Source of the DNA: Torreya grandis
Taxonomy: Eukaryota > Streptophyta > Pinopsida > Cupressales > Taxaceae
NCBI GenBank assembly: GCA_037957365.1
Contig: JARHVA010001923.1
Span: forward strand, 1,771,501 to 1,835,500
Direction: 5' to 3'
Length of the DNA stretch: 64,000 nt
Shown here: positions 39,816 through 49,981 of the stretch, one piece after another
How the letters are laid out: every line of letters starts with the position of its first letter
Numbering within the stretch: the first letter of the stretch is position 1
Program-made: the position numbers and the translations under genes
Notes under the pieces: model-generated
The model's input: the letters and a program-made list of their open reading frames with translations, nothing else
Databases searched by the model: none
Told to the model about the DNA's origin: nothing

Positions 39816-41344
39816 CAATGCATAAATATTACAATTTTTAGCAATACATAAAATATCTCAAATAATAAAACATGATACAAAGCTCCTCTGAGCAGAGTCT
39901 TCATGACTCAAGTATCAATATGTAATCTCAAGTGTAGTCTCAAGCATAATACTCTAGCTAGGAGGAAGAGCATCATCTAATCACTTTTCCACACCAACCA
40001 TGGACCATAGATCCCCTGCACTATCTCCTAAACAAGGAGATGGACCTCCTTTCATATATGGGTAGATAATGACATTGAGAGAATCTAGAGTAACAAACCA
40101 AAAATCATGAGTTGAAGATATCTAATACATAATATTTACCATAAATAAATCCATTCTAATATGATATCACATAAATATGAATATATCAACATATGAAAAG
40201 ATAATGTTTAAAAAACATTACATTGTCCAAAGTTTTCAATAATAAATGATCTATAGGATCAGTCAAATTCATACACACCACTTGATCATATTACCCATTA
40301 TCTTGTATTAATGGTGCTAATTAAGCCTGTGGAATCTATCCATTGATTAAATAGGATCATAAATACAAGATTCAGTAAAATAAATAATAATATAAAAACT
40401 AATAGATTCATTATTCATATTTTACTTTAGATAATAAAAAATATGATAACTAATGAAATATCATAAACATTCATTTAATTCATTAAATGAGGTGAATGGA
40501 ATCCAAGCATCTAATTTATTATAAATAATAAATAGAATAAAAAATTGTTCTTAATATAACACACCATCTAATTAACGAATATCTAGACTGTAATTTGCTT
40601 TATCCATTAAACAACTTATAATATTATTTATTCACAAAAAAATATTATAACCCTAGATAATAAATTGTTCATATTCCACATATAATAACAATCAATCTAT
40701 ACATACAATTATGTTCTATATTTAACCTCATAAATACAATAAATGATTTATATTTAAATGCTTTTATAACCACCAAATATAAACAAGTATCTATTATTCA
40801 TTATTATAACAATTATAACATAATTTTTTATATATATGTATGTATGTATGTATGTTAATTCATGCATACAATTACATTACACATAATTTATATGGTACAC
40901 TACTAAGGTGACATCCATTGTATTTCATCCTAAAGTGTATTGTATGCGCAAAGTATATAGTTGATTTATAAACAAAGTCCCCATAAATTTTTTATTAAAC
41001 TAAGGAAATTCCATTTCCCATGATAACTAAATACACATAATTTTTGTAATTCAAACTCAGTTTCCATTTATCTTTCATCATATTCAAATAATTTTAAATC
41101 AAAACAATCATTCATGCTTTTCCAATTATAAAAAATTTATAAGTGCAAATATAAATAAACAACCGCCTTTACCATATTTGGTTTTTGAAAAAGAAAAAAT
41201 TAACACATAGTCAAATACCTACTCAAGTATCGATGGTAATATCTTATATTTGGCCTATTAAGACAAACTGAACTCAAATATGAGTAAATGATATTGCTAT
41301 GAAAATGAATCTATATACCCAGTCCCTTTATATATATATATATA

Positions 41345-41409
41345 GTTTGACAGTTGATTATAGGGTGTGTGTGTGTGTGTGTCTACATACCCTATAATCA
41401 ACTATCAAA

Positions 41410-41470
<61 letters not shown>

Positions 41471-41596
41471 GACAGTTGATTATAGGGTGGGTGGGTGTGT
41501 GTGTGTGTGTGTCTACATACCCTATAATCAACTGTCAGACTTTATATATATATATGAAGTCTGACAGTTGATTATAGGGTATGTAGACACACACAC
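41345..41596. repeat. Cluster of hairpins with GT/CA stems
   Basis: Three alternating copies of a GACAGTTGATTATAGGGT segment followed by a GT run and its reverse complement. The strongest hairpin has 40-bp arms (41503-41542 and 41557-41596) that are perfect reverse complements around a 14-base TA loop. Two more form at 41345-41410 and 41468-41541. The TyA 3' LTR has only one half-unit, at 11527-11550, so the cluster expanded in this LTR. Confidence 0.92.
41412..41465. repeat. (TA)n tract
   Basis: About 27 TA units between the first and second hairpins. Confidence 0.95.
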
Positions 41597-42710
41597 ACAT
41601 GTACAGTCACATTTAAGTTTTTCAATTCATCAAATGTTTATTGGTATAAATATATATGTTTATATTTATATATATTCAATATCACTGAAAAACCCGTATT
41701 CTTAACCCAAAAATAATGCATTGGTTAATAGTTGAATTATCTTATAGACATACACAATTGATTTTATTTTTCAAATATCCTAAGGAATATATAACTACTT
41801 GGTTCAAGATAATATATCAACTGAATTACATATATATACCCTACAGAGTAAAATCCCATTTTGAATGATTAATTCAAATTGCTAATGAACGATAGGACAA
41901 AATTTTTAAAAGTCTTTTTATATCATGTCCAAGACTTATTTTTACAATCCCAACCTTCCTAGGATACCCTATTTTGGATATAAGGTTTTGTGAAGGTTGA
42001 GCCCTCCATAGGGCCCTATATACAACCCATTAAAAATTTCTAAAATTATAAACAATTGGCTAATTAATAACCCATGAAATTTTAAAACCCATTCTTAAAA
42101 ATTATCACACACAGGCATTTAAATTACAAAACTAAATTGATAAAATGTATGATTGACAAATACTTCCAAGCCAAAATCTAAGCCAATTCCTTCTTTTCCT
42201 CTTCTCCACCTTCTACCTTTTCCTCTCAAAATTTCATGAGATGTGTGCTATTCATAGTACCACTATCCTATTTTATTTATTTTCCATCCTCTATTTTATT
42301 CACCACTCCATCTTCTTCAACTGATTAAACTCATTCTAAAATATGCATGTCAAGATAGCTTAACCAACTCATAGTTTACCTCCATGCATAAGTAGTAAAA
42401 CCCCACAATTTGTTCTTAAAATAATGCTTAATTGAATTCAACAAATGATTAGTTTTCTTAATCATTCTTGATGCTTCTAAAAATCCCTAATTAATCATAT
42501 ATTATTCATTTTATCAAATATCCATGGTAACGATCAATCCATTACCGACTACCTCAATCACATAAGTCAAATAATACCTATGTTATATTCCATGCACAAC
42601 ATATCAATTAGTCAATATCTAATGTATTTTTTCATGTAATGACTAACATAATAAAATCATATAACTTTGACACTGAAACTATGCATAACAAGACTAAGAT
42701 TTTACATTAA

Positions 42711-42714
<4 letters not shown>

Positions 42715-42759
<45 letters not shown>
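42715..42759. repeat. (TA)n tract replacing LTR sequence
   Basis: About 22 TA units. They sit where the sister LTR has roughly 370 bases of unique sequence (12700-13070), suggesting a deletion with TA repeats at the junction. Confidence 0.9.
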
Positions 42760-42762
<3 letters not shown>

Positions 42763-43245
42763 AGTCCAAAAATCACACTAACAATCATCTAAAGGAAAAT
42801 TACACAAAACATACTACACTAATTCATATCAAAAAATTACAAAACATGATATACTAAGTGGTGTGTGCAAGGGTTTCCAGATTCATTCTCTATCAACCTC
42901 CAATGTCTCCATCTAAAAACCCTCTTTGATGATACTCTCACTCCATCATGATCTAAGGGAAGAATGTGTCCTACATCCGCCTCATGTAAATAAATTTATT
43001 TATCCCAAAACATCATTATATCCATAAAAATAATGTTATATAATAATCAAACATGATCACAAAATATAGAATATAAAATTACTACTAATTCATAACATCT
43101 AATCATGTAAATTAAGCAGCACAAATTATTCCATAATTATCATATGTTATCAATATTAATCAAATATTAGTTAATCAACTAATCAACCACAATAATCCAT
43201 AGATTAAACATGTTATTTAGCTTAGAGAGAAATCGAGATGTGACA

Positions 43246-43437
43246 TAGATGAATAAAAAATGTGCATATATAGAGTTATTTTTTGGATTTCCTCATATGG
43301 GACTTGATAAACATGTGAGATGATCTTTTTAATGAATTTAAATTTTAAAAATTAGCCTTGAAAAGAGGACAAAATTGACAATTAAGTACACTACCAATCA
43401 ATGAGATTGTTCTGAAGGAGAGGCCTTGTCTAAAGAG
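43246..43437. other. Flank between TyA and TyB, nothing recognised
   Basis: 192 bases of AT-rich DNA. Its right end AAGAG is the left copy of TyB's target duplication, so this piece was once contiguous with 55447 onward. No motif or frame could be assigned. Confidence 0.6.
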
Positions 43438-43759
43438 TGTTGATGATTTAAAATTGTGCTTGATTTTAATAAACAATAATGGGAAGTTTCAAGATATGGG
43501 ACTCTCATCTTGAAACAATCTCTAGATTTTTGAGAAGCTGGTTCTTCTTTAAATTGAGTAGATACTAGGAAAAGGGATAAGAATTTAACAGAACACAAAT
43601 GTAAGAAAGAAAATATAATCTATGGTAATGCACCTGAATGTAATTTGACCTTCATCCTGAGCACAGTGAGACTATATGTAAGATTCATTTACATTTAAGA
43701 GAAAACAAGTGAATGATCAATGTAAAAGATGGAAACAATAGAAACAGAGGCTCACAACA

Positions 43760-44118
43760 TAGACTACTTTTGCAGTGATACAGAAAATGTCAACAAAGGC
43801 ATAGGGTTCAATCTTCTTATTTGAATTTTTCAATCACATAAGAGGCACAGAAACACATACAGTTATATAAACCTTCCAACTCAATAAAATGAGACAAAAG
43901 CAAATGACATTCCTAATCATAGCTCTAGAAAGTCTACAGCCTAGACTACTTTTGCAAATGACACAGATAATATCAACAAAGGCATAGGGTTCAATCTTCT
44001 TATTTGAATTTTCCAATCACATAAAAGGAATAGAAACATGTACAGTTATGTAAACCTTCTAAATAAATAAAATGAGACAAAATCAAATGATATTACTTAG
44101 CCATAGCTCTAGAAAGTC
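43760..44118. repeat. 182-bp tandem duplication in TyB LTR
   Basis: Two units, starting TAGACTACTTTTGC at 43760 and 43942. The same duplication with the same 182-base period is in the other LTR (53508 and 53690), so it predates this insertion and belongs to the family. Confidence 0.92.
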
Positions 44119-44427
44119 TAAACTTGTTACAATAATTCTCTCTCAAAAATTCTCTCTGATAATGGATCCTCTATTTAGTGATCTCTACACCCTTATTTAT
44201 AGCCTTCAATTCACTCCATATTGTCTGCTTGTTCCCAATATAACAGCCCAAATGAAATCTCTCCCTAACTAAAAGTGTCTAACAGAGGATATCTTATAGA
44301 TTCTAAAATGCTTCATCTTATAGTAGTTCATTGGCTGAAACAGATTACAAGATGCTCCCTTCCCTTGAATTCTATGTAACACTTAGCCAATTTTTGAAAA
44401 CTTCTTATTACTTTAGGAGACACTGAA

Positions 44428-45535
44428 AGATGACACTTGGCATGTTCTGCAGCATCTATTGAAGACACATGAAACTTTCTGCATAACTTGTACTCTTTTG
44501 TGTCTTTACTCAGGAGTGTTCCACCTTTGACACTTGTCACAATCTACTTCCACAAAACTCCAATAGCTTAAAAGAAAATAAGACCCATAGCATTTCCTTT
44601 TAAAAGGGACATAGGGATATGTGTTAATCTCCACTTGCTTCAACAAAGGACATGTGGCAATCTTTGTGGCTCTTTAGCTATACTGTGGAAACATTTGGGA
44701 CACATGTTAGCCTCCTATGGATGGTGACACTTGGCAGCTTCTGTAGACTTTTAGAAATAAAACCTGGGACCCACCACAGTCTTTATTCAATAATGAAAAA
44801 TGAAGATCTTTTAGATGGCAAAACATGGTGACTTTGGCTACTTTTGGGAAGGTATGTGGCATCTTTCGCTACTTCTAGGAAGATACGTGGTGTCTTCTAT
44901 TGCTTCTAGGAATGGAGTAGAAAGGGGCTCGGTAGATGACACTTGGCAGTGTCCGCTTGAATGGTTTGGTTGCACCTTACTACCTTTTGAAAGGACACTT
45001 GACCCTTTGGTTTTTTAGGATGCTCCTTTTAACTGCCCGATTGTACTAATCCATTGAACTAACTGATTAAACCAAAAATGGTTCAATGGTTCAACACTGT
45101 GCACCATTTACACATGAACTAAGGCATTGAACTAAAAATATTAAACCAAGGCTTTGAACCAAAAATTGAACCAAGGCATTGAACTAAAAATATTTCAGAT
45201 GCTGACATGTGGTGACTTCCACTCTCTTCAATTGGGTTATGTGGAAGCTTCCATCACTTTTAGAAAAGCAACACTAAGACCTTCTGCTATTGCCACATGG
45301 CACTTTTTGCTTTAACTCAATACTTAGATTGTTAAACCTTTCACTAAAAAGAGATGAAACATGTGTGCCGATATGAAACTATGGATGCTAACACTTGGCA
45401 CATTCCATTGATTTACTGTGAGATATGTGGCATATTCTGACCAACTCATAGAAAGTATGAAAGGTGCCTTGAATGATGACACTTAGTGTTTCACTTGGGA
45501 AAGGATGCCTCGAAGGATGACACTCGTCAACTTCT
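44428..45535. promoter_or_regulatory. Array of degenerate G-box-like motifs in TyB LTR
   Basis: Variants of (TG)ACAC(T/G)TGGCA recur at about 44431, 44528, 44648, 44698, 44724, 44851, 44882, 44937, 45203, 45238, 45292, 45388, 45423, 45477 and 45518. Some copies in the other LTR keep ACGTGGCA (for example near 54645 and 55177). ACGTGGC is the core of plant G-box/ABRE elements bound by bZIP and bHLH factors. Whether the array acts as an enhancer is inference; decay from CACGTG to CACTTG or CATGTG would follow from C to T change. Confidence 0.55.
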
Positions 45536-45770
45536 ACTTGATTTCAACACTTAGGCAAAAATGAATCAAAATGAAAATAGAGCCCATGCTCTGTATCATG
45601 ACTTCACCATCTCAGACCAACAAATGTGAGGACAAAATTTGGTAGCACGCAACTGAAAAAATAGGATGAAATGTAGAGTAATTTATAACTCTACAGTTAT
45701 GGGTGACCCCAAGGAATTTTGAGCCTACTCAAAAAGAAACCACAACTCTCGCTAGATCAAAATTTCAAAA

Positions 45771-48700
45771 TCATAGCTTCAACAATGTTATTTGGTAGGC
45801 AGACCACTCTTCATCAGATAACCCTTGCTTACTTTGCAATTCATTGAAGGCTAAATCAAGGTTAATAATATCCTTGTGTGAAAAATGTTGCAAAATTTGA
45901 ACTGTAGCCTTCAATTTGAATTTGAGCTAGGAAACAGGAACCAAGATAGCTTCTACTTTAGGTACTGATGAATCATCCCTTAGATTCTAGAAAATTGTTT
46001 GATCTTTTTGTTTGGCCAATATCAAAGGTTCAATTTCTTCTACCATTAGCACGGTGTTGTCATTAGGAAATGGAGAAGGAAAACCTAGTTGCACTAGATC
46101 TTCAACATGTTGTTTCATTTCATTGATTCCTTCCTTCATGACATCCAGAAGCTCCTTGTAACTATTGGCTATGGAATTGCAACTAATAACTTCATTTACT
46201 CGCTTGGCAGTGACCATTCTATCATTGATTCCTACTACTGATAGTGTTGCATCTATTGCATCATACAACTTTTGCAACAACATTTATGATTCCATTACTC
46301 TCTTAGAGACTATAGCCAGAGTATTTACAACTGAACTCTCCACCTTTTTGCATAATTTTTGTGCATTTAGCAGGAAGGTGAGAGATGGCTTGAGCTAAAT
46401 AATCTTTGAAGAGATTCTCTTCCATATGGATTTATATAGCCCCTTTACTAGACTTAACACTCCAATACTCTTTAGCCTATTGGCCAGCTCTAGTGTCAAT
46501 TGTGTTGCTCTCTATTGCTCTGAGTGAAATTGGGCTTGTATGGCTGTAGTACTATTTTGTTCACTTAGAAGGTTTTGTTGTAATTAGGTAACATGAAATA
46601 GATGTTCCTCACACTTTTCTTGCAATGCTACCTTTTCATGCCTAAGGGTCGTCACCGCATCCTTTACTTGTGTGAGCCCTACCTTTAAAGAATCATTTTG
46701 GGCCTGAAATGCCTGGTGAGTCTAAAGAGAAACAGTTATTTGCAACTGTTTATTTAGATTCTCTATTTCATTATTTTTACTATTGATTTTTGAGGTCAAA
46801 CTATTACAGTTTGCCTTTTCCTTGGCTAGCTCAGCTTCCATCTTTTGTAACCTTCTTGATATCGTCAAGTAGTCTTCAGTAACTACAGTAGTGGATTTAG
46901 TCAATAGCTCAACTTTGTCCTGTGGCCTAAAGCTTGACATGTCGATGGATAATACATTCATCATATAATCTTTCAACTACATTTGCTCCATTGGCTTTAT
47001 TACATTTGGCAACAAATGAGTCATCCTCAATTACTATTGGATGGGGTCAAATTGTGACTACAAATGGGGTGTAGCCAAAGTTTTATTCTCCTTAATCTTC
47101 TTCTTCTCTCTTTAGGCTTCCCTTGCCTTCTTAGTAGCATTTTCTTGGGTCTAGAAGGTGGAAGGAGAGGCAATGTGCCCACCCGCAAAAGGATGTCCTT
47201 GTGGAAGACCATATTGAATAGCCAATTGTTGTCTATGGGTAATCTGAGGGGAAAGCTTCTTGGGAATAGAGGGAGAGAAATGAGGTAATATTAAGGCCTG
47301 AGGTGGCACCAATGGGATGAAGTGGGAAATTGGGATAACAGAAGTGGTAGGGGAAGAAATAGACTGAGAAGGAGAGAGAGGAATAGTACTTACCTAAGGA
47401 GTAATTATAGTACCCTATAATTGGCATTGTGATGTGTCTGTCTCCTCTTCTGAACCAAACTGAAACTGCACCCTCTTTCATTTCTTGGGTGTCTCTTCTT
47501 CTGACTATATTTTTGCTCCTTTTAATGAGCCTTATGGGGAATTGGGAATATCAATAACTGGGGCTCATGGGGAAGCTTGTGATGGTGAAGGTACCATACT
47601 TTTCTGCATTTCTATGGCACTGAGGGATGGAGGCCAAACTAATACAATTGCTACAGCTATAGTTTGCTCTAAGGCTTGTGATTCTTGGCTTGACCAAGCC
47701 CTAACTTCCTATTCTTCACCTGATGTAGGCAAATTACCTATCTCTGGACTAGATACAGGGGAGAGATGACACTCATCCCATAGTTCTTCCCATCTTTCAT
47801 TTGTGTCTACATTCTTGAAAGAATGGGTTGTTTGACAAATTTCTTGCCTATACTTCCAATAGGCCTCTATCTTCTCAGTATCCCAATCTTTATTATTTAA
47901 TTCTCTCCTTAAGCCAGATGTCATTTTGACTTTAGGATCATAATCCCTTTGTTTGACGTAGAATGTCTCCCATGGCCTATTTTGTGGAAGTGGCAAGTCT
48001 GTTAACTCAACATAGAATCTAGGATTGTCTTCCCTTAGATTTTTCTTGGTTTCCCAAAAAGGGCAGCCCTCATGTGTAATTCTGATTGTGACTTTCTTAT
48101 TTATTATCTAGGAAGCTATGAAATTGTTTGGGTCATAAACCCATTTGTCCTCTATTAAAAGGAAACCCAGAAAGGCTAGCTTTCTAAGCAACACAACTTC
48201 AGCATCTCTGGTTTCCAAAACCATGCCATTTGTCATCCATGGTAGATTATACATTTTTTTTCCTCTTTCCCAAGCCAAATTAATTGTCAATTATGGATAC
48301 TAGCCTAGTGACCTCTAGGAATGCTAACCTAAGAGTCAAGATCTTAGGTAGCAATATTGGTTCCCCACAAAAACCATGGACTCTTATAATGATATGGTGG
48401 GATCCAAAATAGAAATTACAATGAATTGGGCAACTAGCTAGAAGATTTGAAAGACTGGGCAATAATCTGTTCATAATTGGTTCAAGACTGAGATGGCGAA
48501 AAGTAAGAGTGACAAATAATTCCCAAAACTCATATGGGTCACTAGTTTTTGACAAAATGTGTGTCCATGCAGACACAAGAATGGTCCTTTAGAGATCAAA
48601 ATCTGGGTCATACATATTAAGATACATATGTTGGGCGAAGAGTTCCGAGTTTTGTAATAGCATGAGGTGGAACAAATAGGAAGAATACCTAAATAATCCT

Positions 48701-49503
48701 TTTGATCTAAAATGAGCCAATTTTTCTACCATTGAGAAAGCAATTTTCTCAAAAAAGTCAAGCCGATACTCTTGAGTTTTATCAATGGTCTTCAGCCTGA
48801 AAAGGATAGCCATTTGTTCTGCATATGCTACCATATCATCTTTCATGTCAAAGATGAGAGCCATCATAGACAATGCGTCTTGGCTAGCCTATGTGAATTG
48901 AGTTCTTGGTGTAGGGAGTGTGGGTACTGTAGTATCATCATCACCCATTTATAACTCAACTCTCAAGAACCTTATCTAAGTGTTGATGTTTGCCCATGTT
49001 CTTTGCATCTTAGCAACAATGGGAAATGTAGTTGTACTATCATGATGCAGGGCTAACATATTCCTGATGGCTTGCAATGTGATTTTCACTATGAATGGGC
49101 CTCGTTGAATGGTGCTTGAAGGTGTATGGAGCAAGTCTGCACATAATTTGACTAGGTCAAGGCATGAATGCATAGTTGGGACAATGAATTGAGCCAATTG
49201 TGAGGTCCATATCCTCTTAGCAAATGTTTCAAATTGCCCTACTCTAGCCCTTTATAGACACCTTTGATGTTCCCCTTCTCTAAGATTTTTGCTACTGGCT
49301 CTTTAAAGAATTAGATCCATGATGTCATCTGCATAATCTTTTATTTTCATTGAATCACTTGCTGGACCAGCTTCAGAAAACCTAGTCCTTGGATAGGCCT
49401 TCAATGGTTGTGCAAGAGCTAAAGCATATGATTTAATTGTAAGAAACTTATCAAGGGATTCATACATCCCAGCTCCTTATTGTGAAGATTGTGCCCCCTC
49501 CAT
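45771..49503 (-). pseudogene. TyB ORF2: unknown long protein with Ser/Pro-rich linker and C-terminal coiled coil
   Basis: Start codon at 49503 (MEGAQSSQ, stop, GAGMYESLDKFL). The frame can be followed for about 1240 codons through several stops and a few shifts to a TGA at 45771 (SDEEWSAYQITLLKL). Segment 1 (49500-48280) is a globular-looking, partly helical region: FLTIKSYALALAQPLKAYPR, SCLDLVKLCADLLHTPSSTI, YRLDFFEKIAFSMVEKLAHF, VHGFCGEPILLPKILTLRLA. Segment 2 (48290-47700) includes RPWETFYVKQRDYDPKVKM. Segment 3 (47700-47050) is Ser/Pro-rich and probably disordered. Segment 4 (46980-46560) is a strong coiled coil (RRLQKMEAELAKEKANCNSL, SKNNEIENLNKQLQ). Segment 5 is a helical tail (NSYKELLDVMKEGINEMKQH). 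It occupies the place of RT-RH-IN. I do not recognise the family; a structural or env-like accessory role is possible. Confidence 0.72.
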
Positions 49504-49981
49504 CTTTGTATCTTCTCTATAGTAACTTGTATGAACTTTTGCAAAATAGAGACACTTTCACTAAAGTAAGTTTACTAAGCACAGAAAATGCAAGTAGCAG
49601 GATATTTTTCACACAGATGCAAGAATGTTTGAAAACTTGTAAACTTTAAACCTTGCTATAGGTATTTATTGACCTATCAAGTCTTAAAATGGAATTAAAC
49701 TTGAATAATCATTAGCAAATCCTACTCAATCTTTATGGAACAGTGAGATAGACATGTTATGCAAGTGGCAGTGCAAGGTACCTTGGGGATTTCTAAAGAT
49801 TTTAGGAGACATTCAATGTATTGGAGAAATTTTGAAAATTTTGAAAATTCTGAGCTATCGACTATGTGTTCAAAGAACACTTATTTAAAAGAAAATCAGG
49901 AAAACAAAAATGGGAAAACAAAGTAGGGAAACAAAACAATATGAAAAGGGGACACTACCTAACTACATTAATGAAGCATCT
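49504..49981 (-). other. TyB inter-ORF spacer
   Basis: About 480 bases between the ORF1 stop and the ORF2 start, with no frame worth reporting. A subgenomic RNA or splice acceptor for ORF2 expression might lie here, but I could not identify one with confidence. Confidence 0.5.

Larger units (their letters stand above)
1..43245 (-). mobile_element. TyA: outer Ty3/gypsy chromovirus-like LTR retrotransposon, nested and decayed, left end outside window
   Basis: The element reads on the minus strand. Its 5' LTR is at about 39134-43245, followed by a primer-binding site, gag, protease, RT, RNase H, integrase and a polypurine tract. The 3' LTR begins at 13550 and runs leftwards beyond base 1. The two LTRs align from base 1 (equivalent to about 40008) to their shared end GATGTGACA at 13550 and 43245, which is TGTCACATC on the element strand. 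Two later insertions split it: CopA in the 3' LTR and the LarA array in integrase. Domain order PR-RT-RH-IN identifies Ty3/gypsy; the Met-type primer site and a chromodomain-like tail suggest the chromovirus branch. It has many stops and frameshifts and is inactive. The left target duplication cannot be seen; the right flank begins TAGAT. Confidence 0.88.
39134..43245 (-). repeat. TyA 5' LTR with fold-backs and simple repeats
   Basis: About 4.1 kb. The element-strand start TGTCACATCTCG at 43245 is certain by comparison with 13550. The other end is placed just before the primer site and is less certain because the terminal CA appears mutated. From 40008 it aligns with the 3' LTR in the window; 39134-40007 has its partner outside the window. 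It contains the fold-back at 39191-39815, hairpins at 41345-41596, and several TA tracts. No gene present. Confidence 0.78.
43438..45695 (-). repeat. TyB 3' LTR
   Basis: 2258 bases. It contains a 182-bp tandem duplication (43760-44118), about fifteen degenerate copies of a TGACACNTGGCA motif (44430-45530), and a small tandem of AACCAAGGCATTGAACCAAA-like units (45110-45200). It adjoins the body at 45695; the element strand there reads GGGGTCACCCATAAC, again not a classical polypurine tract. No coding sequence: frames such as 44815-45018 are by-products of the motif array. Confidence 0.9.

Noticed and set aside
41367..41564. ORF with Tyr-Ile repeats
   Set aside because: Translation of (TA)n and GT hairpins in the TyA LTR; absent from the sister LTR.
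39164..42759. CRISPR-like or tRNA structures suggested by regular repeats and hairpins
   Set aside because: No spacer regularity and no tRNA cloverleaf or anticodon arm; the repeats are TA/GT simple repeats and inverted arms in a plant LTR.
44815..45018. Plus-strand ORF with repeated WHLSLLLGRY-like segments
   Set aside because: It reads through the repeated motif array of the TyB LTR; the paired LTR gives a different frame (54433-54660).
48772..48954. Plus-strand ORFs inside TyB (47064-47288, 47485-47769, 48772-48954, 52774-52965)
   Set aside because: Antisense shadows of ORF1 and ORF2; they show no domain and are interrupted relative to the minus frames.
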